Of a stretch of 64,000 nucleotides of DNA, positions 10,601 through 18,441 are shown in pieces. Both the position numbers and the translations under genes were made by a program. A model generated the notes under the pieces. It was not told the DNA's origin, searched no databases, and worked only from the letters and a program-made list of their open reading frames with translations. The stretch's first letter is position 1, and the number at the start of each line of letters is the position of its first letter. Source of the stretch: JAHBXE01 sp044222195 (GTDB lineage Bacteria; Planctomycetota; Phycisphaerae; Phycisphaerales; UBA1924); NCBI GenBank assembly GCA_044222195.1, contig JBGANS010000013.1, positions 1 through 64,000 on the forward strand, in the 5' to 3' direction.

Positions 10601-11341
10601 GGCAAGCTCCGCTCGATCGCGGAGACCATCGCGCCCAATCTTGACCTTGACGCCGTCCACGATCTTCGTGCTGAGTTCGCGTACATGCTCGGCGTGAACT
10701 TCGCCCAGCGCACGCTCGATCCCGACGCCGCGGCGATGTACGAGTACGCCCTGACGTTTGACCCGGACCACGCCTGGGCATGCAACAACCTGGGGTACTC
10801 ACTCGCGGATCGGGGCGTGGACCTGGACCGCGCGTCCGAGTTGCTCGAACGGGCGTACAAGGCCAAGCCAGAAGAAGTCCCCATCATCGACTCCCTCGCG
10901 TGGCTGAGGTACAAGCAGGGCGTCATCCTGGACCAGGTCGACCCCGAGTCCGGCGCTGTGCTTCATCGCGGCGCGGTCTCGCTCCTCCGGGAAGCGTCGC
11001 AGAAGCTCATTGGCCAGGTGGACAACACCATCCAGGATCATCTCGGCGACGCCCTGTGGCTCGCCGGGCAGAGTGATGAAGCGGTCGCCGCCTGGAGTCG
11101 CGCCGCGGCCCTCTCCCGCCGCACGCTCGAGCTGGCTCGCGGTCAGGCCCAGGCCGAACCCAAGCCGCCGCCGAATGCGGAAGTCGTTGAGAGTGAGGCG
11201 ATCATCGAGTCTACCACGCTTAAGCGCGACGCCGCGGCGGCCGGGAATCCGGTTCGCGTCGCGCCCCAGATCAACAATCCCAACCCTCAGCCCGCCAAGG
11301 TCCCCGTGGACAAGGGCGAGCCCAAGGATGCGCACCCCTGA
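7691..11341 (+). CDS. Very large TPR-repeat lipoprotein
   Basis: 1216 residues. The N terminus is a lipoprotein signal with lipobox LGGC, placing the acylated Cys at 27. The rest is almost wholly alpha-helical with many tetratricopeptide-like units (Ala/Leu/Gly/Tyr pattern), clearest near 110-190, 270-320 and 1040-1110. A Pro/Asn/Lys tail ends the protein. ATG 7691 is preferred to longer frames because only it gives a signal peptide. TPR lipoproteins usually act as envelope scaffolds; no partner can be named. The yebC start follows 12 bases downstream. Confidence 0.85.
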   Translation: MTSRPTARRFLACAGACALLVLDLGGCTRLANGPSVPAARSTGALASLRREAERQERRPNVALATAPVPTGVEPLLGQVIPADDPKAHLSLDAVIDRMAGNTPTPTGEAHPGALRRYIDGRAKLLEGNAAGAAEDLRAATELDPSACEPWRELGEAQLALGQRADAVRSFRAAAAAGPCDARTLEFLGRSAMERGDVEEAGTYLARAYLRHPAGADPSLPSIIGVSLARALAAQGYTVAAVESLRSVINRPAQLTSTTRYSAELGAIFRRQGDLWRDSGDAMCRLGRYQEAVEAYSKATELPSLDRTPLRPRIVFALVRSGRPARAALNVLDDMAQAHGRVSESDLAALRYVSDHGVESGVLSEALGSLRSADRPPSPSLERDLSLARVRLLSGGAARSALREHLIAHPTDAVAAIDWLNLDRSAADAAATAASLIAARPAAAKLAAEAFLRSRFGAEAVPPPGTSPSSMLFSAYISAKRGRPLEGFTTISGVTTGNALGLAAAAAQIEMAIDAGRPEAAEAPLERLRRAAPSTESRRWLAQCLTVVQRWGEAATILEPVLQAPGVHPADRLDDRLLAADLATKRGKPAEAEQHLTAAAALDPFDERPLSQLMVLYSTEGAAPDASKLNAVVRDLRQNAPDSRTIRMLRARELMRRQQWSQAETELRSMIDAEPGDPGPMELLAATWEGRAKASGAKSGTGATPADGASWLQGHLKRRPQSPLLLAGLAAFKLVSGQGSEAEASLREAFNAGGGPDVSRTLERLLRDSLNRAPEADALARGRLADRPRTIAETLEFAALSVRWEEPLNAVSILSGGLPPDLDLSFDQALQALAIIARCNPDLRKPGASRAASDAARVFERCLTSIPHLTTEVHRRRIETLATAPDTRVDDLLSAVTLWTTQYPQAAATAHMAVVGALVQAQQGAKVPTYLGRAVASSPDDAPLTGLWFQSVAELGDAPAAKAMLDSLHRAGKLRSIAETIAPNLDLDAVHDLRAEFAYMLGVNFAQRTLDPDAAAMYEYALTFDPDHAWACNNLGYSLADRGVDLDRASELLERAYKAKPEEVPIIDSLAWLRYKQGVILDQVDPESGAVLHRGAVSLLREASQKLIGQVDNTIQDHLGDALWLAGQSDEAVAAWSRAAALSRRTLELARGQAQAEPKPPPNAEVVESEAIIESTTLKRDAAAAGNPVRVAPQINNPNPQPAKVPVDKGEPKDAHP

Positions 11342-11353
11342 TGGAGCCTTTCC

Positions 11354-12169
11354 GTGGCCGGCCATAGCAAGTGGCACAACATCAAGCACCGCAAGGCCGC
11401 CGTAGACAAGAAGCGCGGCAAGGTCTGGACCAAGTGCGCCAAGGCGATCATCGTGGCCGCCAAAACAGGCGGCCCCGACCCTTCGAGCAACCTGACGCTC
11501 CGCTACGCCATCGACGAAGCCCGCTATGCCAACATGCCGCGTGACACGATCGAGCGCGCGATCAAGAAAGGGGCCGGCGAACTCGGCGGGGACAACTACG
11601 AGCCTGTCCGCTACGAGGGCTACGGGCCCGGCGGCGTCGCGATCATCGTGGACGCCCTCACCGACAACCGCACCCGCACTGTCGGTGACCTGCGCCTGGC
11701 CTTCGGCAAGTTCGGCGGCAACCTCGGGAACTCGGGCTGCGTGGGATACATGTTCGAAGTTAAAGGCCAGATCGTGATCTCTACGACGCAGCACGACGAA
11801 TCGGACAAGAAAGCCAAGCCCGTGCCCCGGCGGCAACTCTCCGAGACGATCATGGACGCCGCGATCAACGCGGGCGCCGACGACATCGAAGAGCCGGAGG
11901 GGGGCGACGCATCGGACGAAGAGAGCCAGTGGACCATCCTCACTCCGGTCCCATCGTTCCAACCGGTCAAGGATGCGGTCGAGTCCGCCAGAATCAAGAT
12001 CGCCGATGCCCAGATCGCGATGGTTCCCACGATGCGAACCCAGGTCCGCGGCGAAAACGCCAAGAATCTTCTGTCGCTCATCGACGCCGTCGAGGACCTC
12101 GACGATGTCCAGAAGGTCTGGGCGAACTTCGAACTTGACTCCGGCGATCTGGTTTCACTGCACTTGTAA
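11354..12169 (+). CDS. YebC/PmpR family DNA-binding or translation-associated protein
   Basis: 271 residues opening with the family signature MAGHSKWHNIKHRKA and containing the conserved GGNLG...VGYMF core. Members are described as transcriptional regulators and, more recently, as factors easing ribosome stalling; which applies here is unknown. The protein is longer than the usual 240-250 residues because of a Lys/Pro insertion near 150 and an acidic loop (EEPEGGDASDEE) near 180. GTG start 12 bases after the TPR gene, so probably cotranscribed with it. Confidence 0.92.
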   Translation: MAGHSKWHNIKHRKAAVDKKRGKVWTKCAKAIIVAAKTGGPDPSSNLTLRYAIDEARYANMPRDTIERAIKKGAGELGGDNYEPVRYEGYGPGGVAIIVDALTDNRTRTVGDLRLAFGKFGGNLGNSGCVGYMFEVKGQIVISTTQHDESDKKAKPVPRRQLSETIMDAAINAGADDIEEPEGGDASDEESQWTILTPVPSFQPVKDAVESARIKIADAQIAMVPTMRTQVRGENAKNLLSLIDAVEDLDDVQKVWANFELDSGDLVSLHL

Positions 12170-12312
12170 CTGGCTGTTGTTCCTGCTTACTTTGCAAGCG
12201 GGGCACCCTGTCGCACACGCAAAGGCCACGTTGAGGCCGCGCCTGCGCCCGCGCGAGCCACCCGCTCAATGGCATCCATTTGTCATTGTGAACACCCACT
12301 ATTGAGTGGCGC

Positions 12313-12338
12313 TTGACAGTTGGGGGGGGGGGTATCCT
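12313..12338 (+). promoter_or_regulatory. Candidate promoter with 11-G tract in the spacer
   Basis: A perfect TTGACA (12313-12318) is followed by GT, an uninterrupted run of eleven G (12322-12332) and TATCCT (12333-12338). The spacer is 14 bases, three short of the usual 17. Homopolymer length in this position would directly change promoter spacing. A small hairpin (CCACT-ATTG-AGTGG, 12296-12309) lies just upstream. The cysteine-rich gene starts 45 bases downstream. Confidence 0.45.
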
Positions 12339-12383
12339 GAAGACATCGGCAGCTCAACTTACCCTGAACGCAAAGGAGTTCAT

Positions 12384-12695
12384 ATGTTGGCAATCGGACT
12401 TGTTACCGCGATGATGATCCTCATGCCTGAGGGTCGTTCCGTGGGCGATGACGACGGTTGGTTCGCATTCGACCAAACGACTTCTCAAGACGGCGATATG
12501 TTTCGATCGTGCTGCATATGCGCCACCTGCCCACCTGGAACCACTTATTCTGGACAGGTGTTGTGTCCACCCGGACACCTGCTAGGCTTGGACTGCTGTC
12601 CGTTCTCTGATCTCCAACATCAGGCCTTTTGTTGTTCGATGTACAACTGCGGCACAGGTCAGAGCCTTGCGCACGTATGCTGCACTCAAAAATGA
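12384..12695 (+). CDS. Small secreted cysteine-rich protein, possibly extended past an in-frame TGA
   Basis: 103 residues to the first stop. The ATG at 12384 has AAAGGAG about six bases upstream and gives a short hydrophobic leader (LAIGLVTAMMILM), so export is likely. The mature part has twelve Cys, many as CC pairs (SCC, DCC, FCC, VCC), in loose repeats that end in CC. No family is recognised. After the TGA at 12693-12695 the same frame continues for 19 more residues with four Cys and another CC-ending repeat (see the next entry). Composition and lower GC than its neighbours suggest a fast-evolving or acquired gene. Confidence 0.65.
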   Translation: MLAIGLVTAMMILMPEGRSVGDDDGWFAFDQTTSQDGDMFRSCCICATCPPGTTYSGQVLCPPGHLLGLDCCPFSDLQHQAFCCSMYNCGTGQSLAHVCCTQK

Positions 12696-12755
12696 AGCAA
12701 GTGCGGGGTGTGCCAGGATGATCTCGGTGTTTGGCACTCGTGCTGCATCAACTAG
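12696..12755 (+). other. In-frame continuation of the cysteine-rich protein after TGA
   Basis: Directly in frame after the TGA, bases 12696-12752 encode SKCGVCQDDLGVWHSCCIN before TAG. The CG....L...H.CC pattern matches the preceding repeat (NCGTGQSLAHVCC), so this looks like coding sequence separated only by the TGA. A 6-bp stem GTGCCA/TGGCAC (12710-12715/12732-12737) with a 16-base loop starting GG lies 14 bases after the TGA. Explanations include a recent nonsense mutation, readthrough, or selenocysteine insertion. Confidence 0.55.
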
Positions 12756-12776
12756 GACCATTTGGAAAGGTGACCC

Positions 12777-13613
12777 GTGACCGTAGACTTGCGCTTGCTG
12801 CTATGCGTTGTCGTGGGGACAGCCACCGCGGGGTGTCACTCGGGGTCTTCACGTCGGCCCGCCCCTGTGGCGTCAGACGGCACGTCGAGTTCAAAGTCGG
12901 ACGGTGCCAGTTCAGGATGGAGGGCCTTCGACTCCGGTCCCGTCGAGATCACGCCCGATGCACTCCCATCCCGTCGGGCTGTTGCCGACGCCAGCATTCA
13001 TCCGATCGCTTTGACGCTGACCCGAATCGCGATGGATCGGTTTGACGAGTGCTGCCCCGACCTTCCCGAGCGAGAGGACCTTCGTCACCTTCTCGAAATA
13101 ACCGTCCACTCGTTGTGTACACCTGACTTTGATCGGTATCACGATCTACTGATCGCGCGACACTGTGAACTTCTCGACACGATCAAGGGGGAGTGCGATC
13201 AGCGCCGCAAGTTTATCAACCTTGGGTTCACGGACGCCGAATGGGCAGGGCTTTCATTGACCGAAATGGCGAAGGCTTACTGGCTGGCGATTGATCAACG
13301 CCACGCGCGGTGGAACTCGGTTGACTTTCAACGCATCCGCGTCGGCACCGACATGAGCACACTGTCGATCGAGGGATCCGGCAGGATTGTCAACTACAGC
13401 TTCTATCGACCGCCTGGAGGCGTGGACTTCCTGAACAGCGTGATGAGCGGCAACGAGCAAGTCGTCTTTGTGCGCGCAACCGGCTACGCCCCGAGGGGCG
13501 AGATCCCTCTCACCCTGTGCTTTGCGTTCGACGATGGCAACCGGAAGTGGTATCCGTGGTGCTCAATGGTTGATCATTCAGAAAGCGGCCCTGCCAGCAA
13601 CATCCGCATTTGA
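12777..13613 (+). CDS. Hypothetical lipoprotein
   Basis: 278 residues. The N terminus reads as a lipoprotein signal with lipobox TAGC (Cys20), followed by a Ser/Gly/Pro linker. The body (about 60-278) is a mixed-charge domain with conserved-looking CCPDL and WYPWCS segments, but I do not recognise the family. The GTG start has GGAAAGG seven bases upstream. It lies 21 bases after the end of the readthrough frame of the cysteine-rich gene and may share its promoter. Confidence 0.7.
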   Translation: MTVDLRLLLCVVVGTATAGCHSGSSRRPAPVASDGTSSSKSDGASSGWRAFDSGPVEITPDALPSRRAVADASIHPIALTLTRIAMDRFDECCPDLPEREDLRHLLEITVHSLCTPDFDRYHDLLIARHCELLDTIKGECDQRRKFINLGFTDAEWAGLSLTEMAKAYWLAIDQRHARWNSVDFQRIRVGTDMSTLSIEGSGRIVNYSFYRPPGGVDFLNSVMSGNEQVVFVRATGYAPRGEIPLTLCFAFDDGNRKWYPWCSMVDHSESGPASNIRI

Positions 13614-13677
13614 TCCGTTTCGCTTCACGGCGATCGTCCGCCAACGCCTTGACTCATTGAGTCGCGCACATCGGTCA

Positions 13678-14436
13678 CTACGCCAGCCACCGCCCCCCAT
13701 CGACGCGCACGATCTCCCCCGTCGTGTACTTCGCATCCAGCGCCAGCCACCGCACCGCCTCCGCCGCATCTTCCGGCGTTCCCGATCGCTGCAACGGCAC
13801 GCGCGACAGATACGCCCGCTGCGCCGCTTCATCCGACTCGTGCCCCGATTCCGGAAACGCCACCACCCCCGGCGCCACGCCATTCACCCGCACGTTCGGC
13901 GCCAGTTCCCTCCCCAGCACCCGCACCATCTCCACCAGCGCGGCCTTGCTCATCGAATACGCCGCGAAGTCTTTGCGTGGCCGGCCCAGCACGTGCATGT
14001 CGCACATGGCGACCACCGCCCCGCCGCCCGGCAAGGTTGAAGCCGCGAGCAAGGGAGCAAGCCGCCTGGTCAGAACCAGCGGCGACGCCGCGTTCACGCG
14101 GTAGTTCGAGAGCACCATCTCCGGCGTCAGTGCGGCAAGCGGTGACGGCGCATACACCGACGCATTGTGCACCAGCACATCCAGCCGACGCAGCTCTCCC
14201 GCCAGCACTTCTCCGGCCTTGTCCACACCCGCCACATCATCGAGTTCCAACCGCAGCGGCCGGACCGACGCCCCGTATCGAGAGAGCTCCGCGGCCGCCG
14301 CCTGCGCTTCATCCGCCTGCGAGCGGTACGTGATGACCAGATCACACCCTGCCGCCGCAAGCGTGCGGCCAATCGCCAGGCCCACACGCCGCACGCCGCC
14401 CGTCACGAGGGCAACCGGTCTCGCACCACCGCTCAT
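13678..14436 (-). CDS. Short-chain dehydrogenase/reductase, pteridine-reductase-like
   Basis: 252 residues with a Rossmann start TGGVRRVG (residues 12-19), NAS at 91-93 and the YxxxK pair Tyr160/Lys164. The TGxxxRxG form and an Asp (146) near the position usually held by Ser match pteridine reductases more than FabG-type enzymes. The C terminus (TGEIVRVDGGRWL) is typical of classical SDRs. Likely NADPH-dependent reduction of a pterin or small carbonyl substrate in the cytoplasm. Its start overlaps the stop of the small membrane gene by four bases, so the two form an operon. Confidence 0.85.
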   Translation of the reverse strand: MSGGARPVALVTGGVRRVGLAIGRTLAAAGCDLVITYRSQADEAQAAAAELSRYGASVRPLRLELDDVAGVDKAGEVLAGELRRLDVLVHNASVYAPSPLAALTPEMVLSNYRVNAASPLVLTRRLAPLLAASTLPGGGAVVAMCDMHVLGRPRKDFAAYSMSKAALVEMVRVLGRELAPNVRVNGVAPGVVAFPESGHESDEAAQRAYLSRVPLQRSGTPEDAAEAVRWLALDAKYTTGEIVRVDGGRWLA

Positions 14437-14708
14437 GGACGATCCTCCGGCAGAACCTCCGGAGGCGGCTCATCCATCCGGATCGGCTCTATTCGCCGCC
14501 CTGCTTCGACCCACGCATCCGGAATCCGCTTTCCGCGCCGCGGCTTTCGAACGCCCGTGTGTCGCCTCGCTCGCCGCGTCGCCACCACGGCCCAGGTCGT
14601 CAGCACCAGAACCGCGCCCCCCGCCGCGACCATCGTCCAGAGCCAGAACGCCGAGCGCACCAGTTCACGCTTGGGTTCGGGTTCGACCATGTCCGCCAGC
14701 CATTGCAT
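14433..14708 (-). CDS. Small single-pass membrane protein
   Basis: 91 residues starting MQWLADMVEPEPKRE, with one transmembrane segment at about 20-42 (FWLWTMVAAGGAVLVLTTWAVVA). A basic stretch (RRARRHTGVRKPRRGKR) then leads to an acidic Pro-rich tail (PPPEVLPED). Family not recognised. A longer frame exists upstream, but this ATG fits the divergent arrangement with the gene starting at 14746. It overlaps the SDR start by four bases and is translated first in that pair. Confidence 0.6.
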   Translation of the reverse strand: MQWLADMVEPEPKRELVRSAFWLWTMVAAGGAVLVLTTWAVVATRRARRHTGVRKPRRGKRIPDAWVEAGRRIEPIRMDEPPPEVLPEDRP

Positions 14709-14745
14709 CCGGCGAACTATACGAGCCCGCCCCCTACCCTTGTTC

Positions 14746-15327
14746 ATGAGCGGACACGCCCTCATCGTCGGAGGCACCGGGATGCTCCGCGGCGTAAGCC
14801 TCGAACTCGCCGCGAGCGGCTGGACCGTCTCGGTTGTCGCCCGGCGCCACGCGGCGCTCGCCTCCCTCCGCCAGGAGGCCGCCGCCCGAACGGGCCGTCC
14901 CGGCTCCGTGAACCCCATTCCAGTGGACTACCAGGACATCGCGGCTCTGGCGATCGGCATCCGCGCGGGCGTGATGGCCCACGGGCCGATTTCACTGGCC
15001 GCGTGTTACATTCAATCCTCCGCTCCAATCGCGCCGATCGTCATTGCCGATGTTCTGGCCTCACCTGCCAGCCCCTGCCGCTACATCCACATCGTCGGCA
15101 GCGCCGCCCCGGACGAGCAGCGCATCGATTCCAACCGCGACGAGCTCTGCATGATGCCGGGCATCCTCTACCGGCGCGTCATCCTCGGCTTTGTCATTGA
15201 GGGCGGCCAGTCCCGGTGGCTCACCGACGATGAGATCTGCCGCGGCGTCCTTCGCGCCGCCGACGACACCTCGACGGAGCAGGTTGTTGGCGTTCTGTCT
15301 CCGTGGGATCGGCACCCGCCCCTGTAG
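14746..15327 (+). CDS. Short-chain dehydrogenase-like Rossmann protein
   Basis: 193 residues. It opens with a beta strand and nucleotide loop LIVGGTGMLRG, then VVARR at the end of beta-2, both typical of NAD(P)-binding SDR-like proteins. The usual YxxxK catalytic pair is not evident: the segment after IHIVGSAA has no clear match. The protein may therefore be a non-catalytic or atypical member. ATG start; its 5' end faces the small membrane gene start 37 bases away, so regulatory sequences overlap. Confidence 0.7.
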   Translation: MSGHALIVGGTGMLRGVSLELAASGWTVSVVARRHAALASLRQEAAARTGRPGSVNPIPVDYQDIAALAIGIRAGVMAHGPISLAACYIQSSAPIAPIVIADVLASPASPCRYIHIVGSAAPDEQRIDSNRDELCMMPGILYRRVILGFVIEGGQSRWLTDDEICRGVLRAADDTSTEQVVGVLSPWDRHPPL

Positions 15328-15328
15328 T

Positions 15329-16990
15329 TCACCAGGTCCCCGGCGCCCGCGTGTACTTTCGCGAGGCAAACCGGTACGCCGTTCCCGCGCCCATGAACCC
15401 CCAGAAGAGGTTGTGCCCCACAACCAATCCCTGCCTCGCCTGGGCGACGATGTGGCTCCATCCCCACGTTCGCATGGGCAGGAGCTTGCCCCCCGGCCAG
15501 AAGTCGTCGCGGTGGATGTAATCGGACAGCACGGCAATCGGGATTGGCACCGACAGTTGCACCAGCAGCACAAGCGCCGCCGCGATCAACCCAAGCCGGC
15601 GTGATCCCACGCCCGACATCCAGATAGCCGCCCCACCGACCAGGCCGCCGACGGGCCAGATCGCAAAGTTGAAACGTTCCCTTGAGTGGTACGCGGAGAA
15701 CAGCCACACCGCCGTCGCCAGCACCGTCGCAAGACACGCCGCCACAATCGCCCGCGTCTCTCGCTGCACCGGAACCCATGTCTGCGGTGGTAGGTCCACC
15801 CGCGCCACCGCGGGCCGATCATGCCCGAATCTCGTCGACAGTTGTTGCAACGCCGCTGCCTGCGCGGGTGCGACATCGAGTTCCTTCCGCTCACTGGGGC
15901 CCCGCCCGCTGGCCGCGCGGTATTCCTTGATCCCGTGAAGATACCGGGTCACGTGAGTCTCACACTCGGTCGTGAAGTTCAAGCCCAGTTCGGCGTACAG
16001 CCTCCGCAACTTCCCCAGCGGATCGGCGACCAGGTCCTCATACCGCACTTCCGTCACATGCCGAGCCGCGACACCCGGAAGGTCGCGGAGGTAGTTCTGC
16101 TCGCTGCGGATGACCTCGTCCGTCACAATCGCCCGAACCTCGTCATCAGGCTTTCGATCCTGCATCCCGTACACCGACATTCGGCGGAACATCGCCACGT
16201 TCGACTCGATCACCGCCGCCGCGTCCCGGCTGATGTGCACGAACTTCACGTGCTCGGGCCCGAACATGTCGAGCAGCGCCCTCACCCTCGCCACATGGCT
16301 CGGCGACTTGAGCAGGATCGCCCTCCGCCCCGCCAGCACCGACACTTTCCAGCAGAACGCGAACTGCATGAACCGCCACCGAGCCAGCTCCCGCCTCGTC
16401 AGCCCTTCCAGAAAGTGGAACCGGCTGTAGTGCCCGTGCCGACTCGGCACCACAAACCGCCACGCCAAGCTGCTCGCCGCGGCACCGTTGTTCTGGGCAA
16501 AGTCGTCTTCCGCCGGCCACGACGGCCCCAGGTCCATGTCGTCCTGCGGCCGGCGCGAGCCCATCCACGGTATCAGGAACGCCCTCAGGAACCCCCACGT
16601 CGCCACAAACCCGTGCGGCGCCAATGTTTCGCACCACGCCGGCGTGCGGAACTGCCGATCGCAGCTCAACAGATAGTGAAGGTGCGTCGTCCCCGACCGA
16701 AAGTATCCGAGAATCACGACGACGCCCGGCCTGTGCTCGAGCCGACCTTTCCTCTTCCACGCCAGCACCCGAAGCACCGGCCCCAGCACGACTCGTTCCG
16801 GCAGGGTCAGCACCGTGCCGATGGCCGACGTGAAGAGCACCGCGGCCAGTCGCACCCAATACCGCGGCGGACACCAGGCAAAGGGCCACAGCAGCATCCG
16901 CAGCCACACATCCAGCGGCGCAAAGGCCATGAAGTGCGGATAGGGAAACGCGATGAACGGGCGGCGAGGTTTCGTGTTCGGCGTCGGCAT
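15329..16990 (-). CDS. Sulfotransferase family protein with C-terminal membrane domain
   Basis: 553 residues. The PAPS 5'-phosphosulfate-binding loop is visible as GYFRSGTTHL (95-104) and the 3'-phosphate motif as VHISRDAAAVIESN further on, marking a Sulfotransf_3-type enzyme that moves sulfate from PAPS to a hydroxyl acceptor. Hydrophobic segments at about 43-75 and three or four predicted helices in the last 150 residues suggest membrane attachment. The C-terminal extension is unusual for the family. The ATG at 16990 is the first that gives the conserved-looking N terminus. It ends two bases past the neighbouring convergent gene. Confidence 0.82.
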   Translation of the reverse strand: MPTPNTKPRRPFIAFPYPHFMAFAPLDVWLRMLLWPFAWCPPRYWVRLAAVLFTSAIGTVLTLPERVVLGPVLRVLAWKRKGRLEHRPGVVVILGYFRSGTTHLHYLLSCDRQFRTPAWCETLAPHGFVATWGFLRAFLIPWMGSRRPQDDMDLGPSWPAEDDFAQNNGAAASSLAWRFVVPSRHGHYSRFHFLEGLTRRELARWRFMQFAFCWKVSVLAGRRAILLKSPSHVARVRALLDMFGPEHVKFVHISRDAAAVIESNVAMFRRMSVYGMQDRKPDDEVRAIVTDEVIRSEQNYLRDLPGVAARHVTEVRYEDLVADPLGKLRRLYAELGLNFTTECETHVTRYLHGIKEYRAASGRGPSERKELDVAPAQAAALQQLSTRFGHDRPAVARVDLPPQTWVPVQRETRAIVAACLATVLATAVWLFSAYHSRERFNFAIWPVGGLVGGAAIWMSGVGSRRLGLIAAALVLLVQLSVPIPIAVLSDYIHRDDFWPGGKLLPMRTWGWSHIVAQARQGLVVGHNLFWGFMGAGTAYRFASRKYTRAPGTW

Positions 16991-17050
16991 CGCGTGGGGC
17001 AGAGTGTAACCCCCCAGATCCTCGTCGCGAGCATTCCCTACGCTCCTCCC

Positions 17051-18322
17051 ATGTCGACCAGCCGCGGCTACGAGCAGGCGATGCACATCATCCGCACGGC
17101 TCTGGCCGCCTGCGACCCTTCCGCCGCCGTCGCCCAGGCGGTAAAGTCTCATCCCCCTCACTGCAGTCGCCCCGCCGTCATCGCCATCGGCAAAGCCGCG
17201 GCCTCGATGTATGGCGGCTTGCTCACGGCCTTTCCCGGGCCCGCCTCCCAGTTCATGGTCGTACCGGCAGGGACCGCCGCTCCCCCGTGGGCTCTTCGCG
17301 CCGACCACCCGCTCCCCACGCCACGCTGCCTCGCGGCCGCGACCGCCCTCGCCGACTTCGTCCGCTCTGCCAAGGAACAGAACCTGTGCGACGGCTTCGT
17401 CGTTCTCCTCTCCGGTGGAGCCTCCTCGCTCATCACCCTCCCCTTCCCGTCGATCTCGCTGGACCGCTACGCCCACGCGATCGACTTTCTTCTGCATTCC
17501 GGCCGCGGCATCCGGGAGATCAACACCATCCGCAAGCACTGTGAGCAGCTCAAAGGCGGCCGCCTCGCCGCGCTCATGCACCCGCTCCCGTGCGATGCCT
17601 ACCTCCTCTCCGACGTCATCGGCGATGACCCGTCCACGATCGGCTCCGGCCCCACCGTGCCCGATCCCACGACGATGAGCGAGCTCAACACCTGGTTCAT
17701 GTGGGATGAGCACTCCCCGTATGGCGAGCACATCCACCCGCTGACCTATGGACTTCCGGAAACGCCAAAGCCCGGCGACGCCCTCCTCGCCAACTCGCGA
17801 CACACCATCGTCGGGAGCAACCTCCTCGCCGTACATGCCGCCGTCGAGGCCGCGCGATCACTCGGCTTAGGTGTGTCCGCTCCGGAAACCGGCGTGGTCG
17901 ACGATGCCCGTATCGCCGGCCAGCGACTCGCTACTCGTGCCATGTCCGGCCCTCCCAATCTGGCCGTCGTCTTCGGTGGTGAAACCGTCGTCCGTGTTCC
18001 TCGCAGCCTCGGCCGCGGCGGTCGCAACCAGCACCTCGCCCTCGCCGCCGCCCTCGAGATCGAGGGGCGCTCCAACATCACCATCGCCTCGTTCGCGACC
18101 GACGGCGTTGATGGCCGGACCGATGCCGCGGGCGCCATCGTCACCGGCGACACCTGCCGGGTCGCCCGCTCGCACGGTCTCGATCCTGAGAAATCGCTCT
18201 TGAACTGCGACAGTTTCACCTTCTTTTCCGCTCTCGAACGGCTCGACCATCCGCACCTCATACGAACGGGACCCACGGGCACCAACGTCAACGACATCGC
18301 GATTGCCCTGGTGCACGAGTGA
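17051..18322 (+). CDS. Glycerate 2-kinase, MOFRL/GckA type
   Basis: 423 residues. Conserved features are AIGKAAASM near 47, LLSGGASSL near 119, the N-terminal domain turn INTIRKHCEQLKGGRLA and the C-terminal MOFRL region (SFATDGVDGRTDAAGA, then TGTNVNDIAIAL). The enzyme phosphorylates D-glycerate with ATP, feeding serine or glyoxylate carbon into glycolysis. Its start is divergent from the sulfotransferase start, 60 bases away. A short insert with Trp/Glu/His (about 215-235) is not typical. Confidence 0.92.
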   Translation: MSTSRGYEQAMHIIRTALAACDPSAAVAQAVKSHPPHCSRPAVIAIGKAAASMYGGLLTAFPGPASQFMVVPAGTAAPPWALRADHPLPTPRCLAAATALADFVRSAKEQNLCDGFVVLLSGGASSLITLPFPSISLDRYAHAIDFLLHSGRGIREINTIRKHCEQLKGGRLAALMHPLPCDAYLLSDVIGDDPSTIGSGPTVPDPTTMSELNTWFMWDEHSPYGEHIHPLTYGLPETPKPGDALLANSRHTIVGSNLLAVHAAVEAARSLGLGVSAPETGVVDDARIAGQRLATRAMSGPPNLAVVFGGETVVRVPRSLGRGGRNQHLALAAALEIEGRSNITIASFATDGVDGRTDAAGAIVTGDTCRVARSHGLDPEKSLLNCDSFTFFSALERLDHPHLIRTGPTGTNVNDIAIALVHE

Positions 18323-18343
18323 AACGGGTCCGCCCGGAATCGG

Positions 18344-18420
18344 TATAGTGATTGCGACCCCCGCGTTCGTTCGGGGCGTAGAAGTTCTTCGGAGCCGGTT
18401 CAGGCTCTCGGAAACCGGCT
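18344..18420 (+). promoter_or_regulatory. Candidate promoter and hairpin leader of pilT
   Basis: TATAGT at 18344-18349 could be a -10 box; no good -35 is seen. Downstream, a perfect 8-bp stem AGCCGGTT/AACCGGCT (18393-18400/18413-18420) with a 12-base loop lies about 20 bases before the pilT start. The hairpin could influence ribosome access. No known riboswitch class was recognised. Confidence 0.35.
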
Positions 18421-18441
18421 CGGACAACTCAGAGGTGCACC

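Noticed and set aside
10799..11962. Long minus-strand open frame opposite the TPR and YebC genes
   Set aside because: It spans two well-supported genes on the other strand and has no family features.
14433..14918. Longer version of the small membrane protein gene starting at 14918
   Set aside because: It would overlap the divergent Rossmann gene by over 170 bases, and its extra N terminus lacks conserved or structured character.
18350..18441. Possible c-di-GMP riboswitch before pilT
   Set aside because: Hairpins are present but the conserved core of known classes is not seen.
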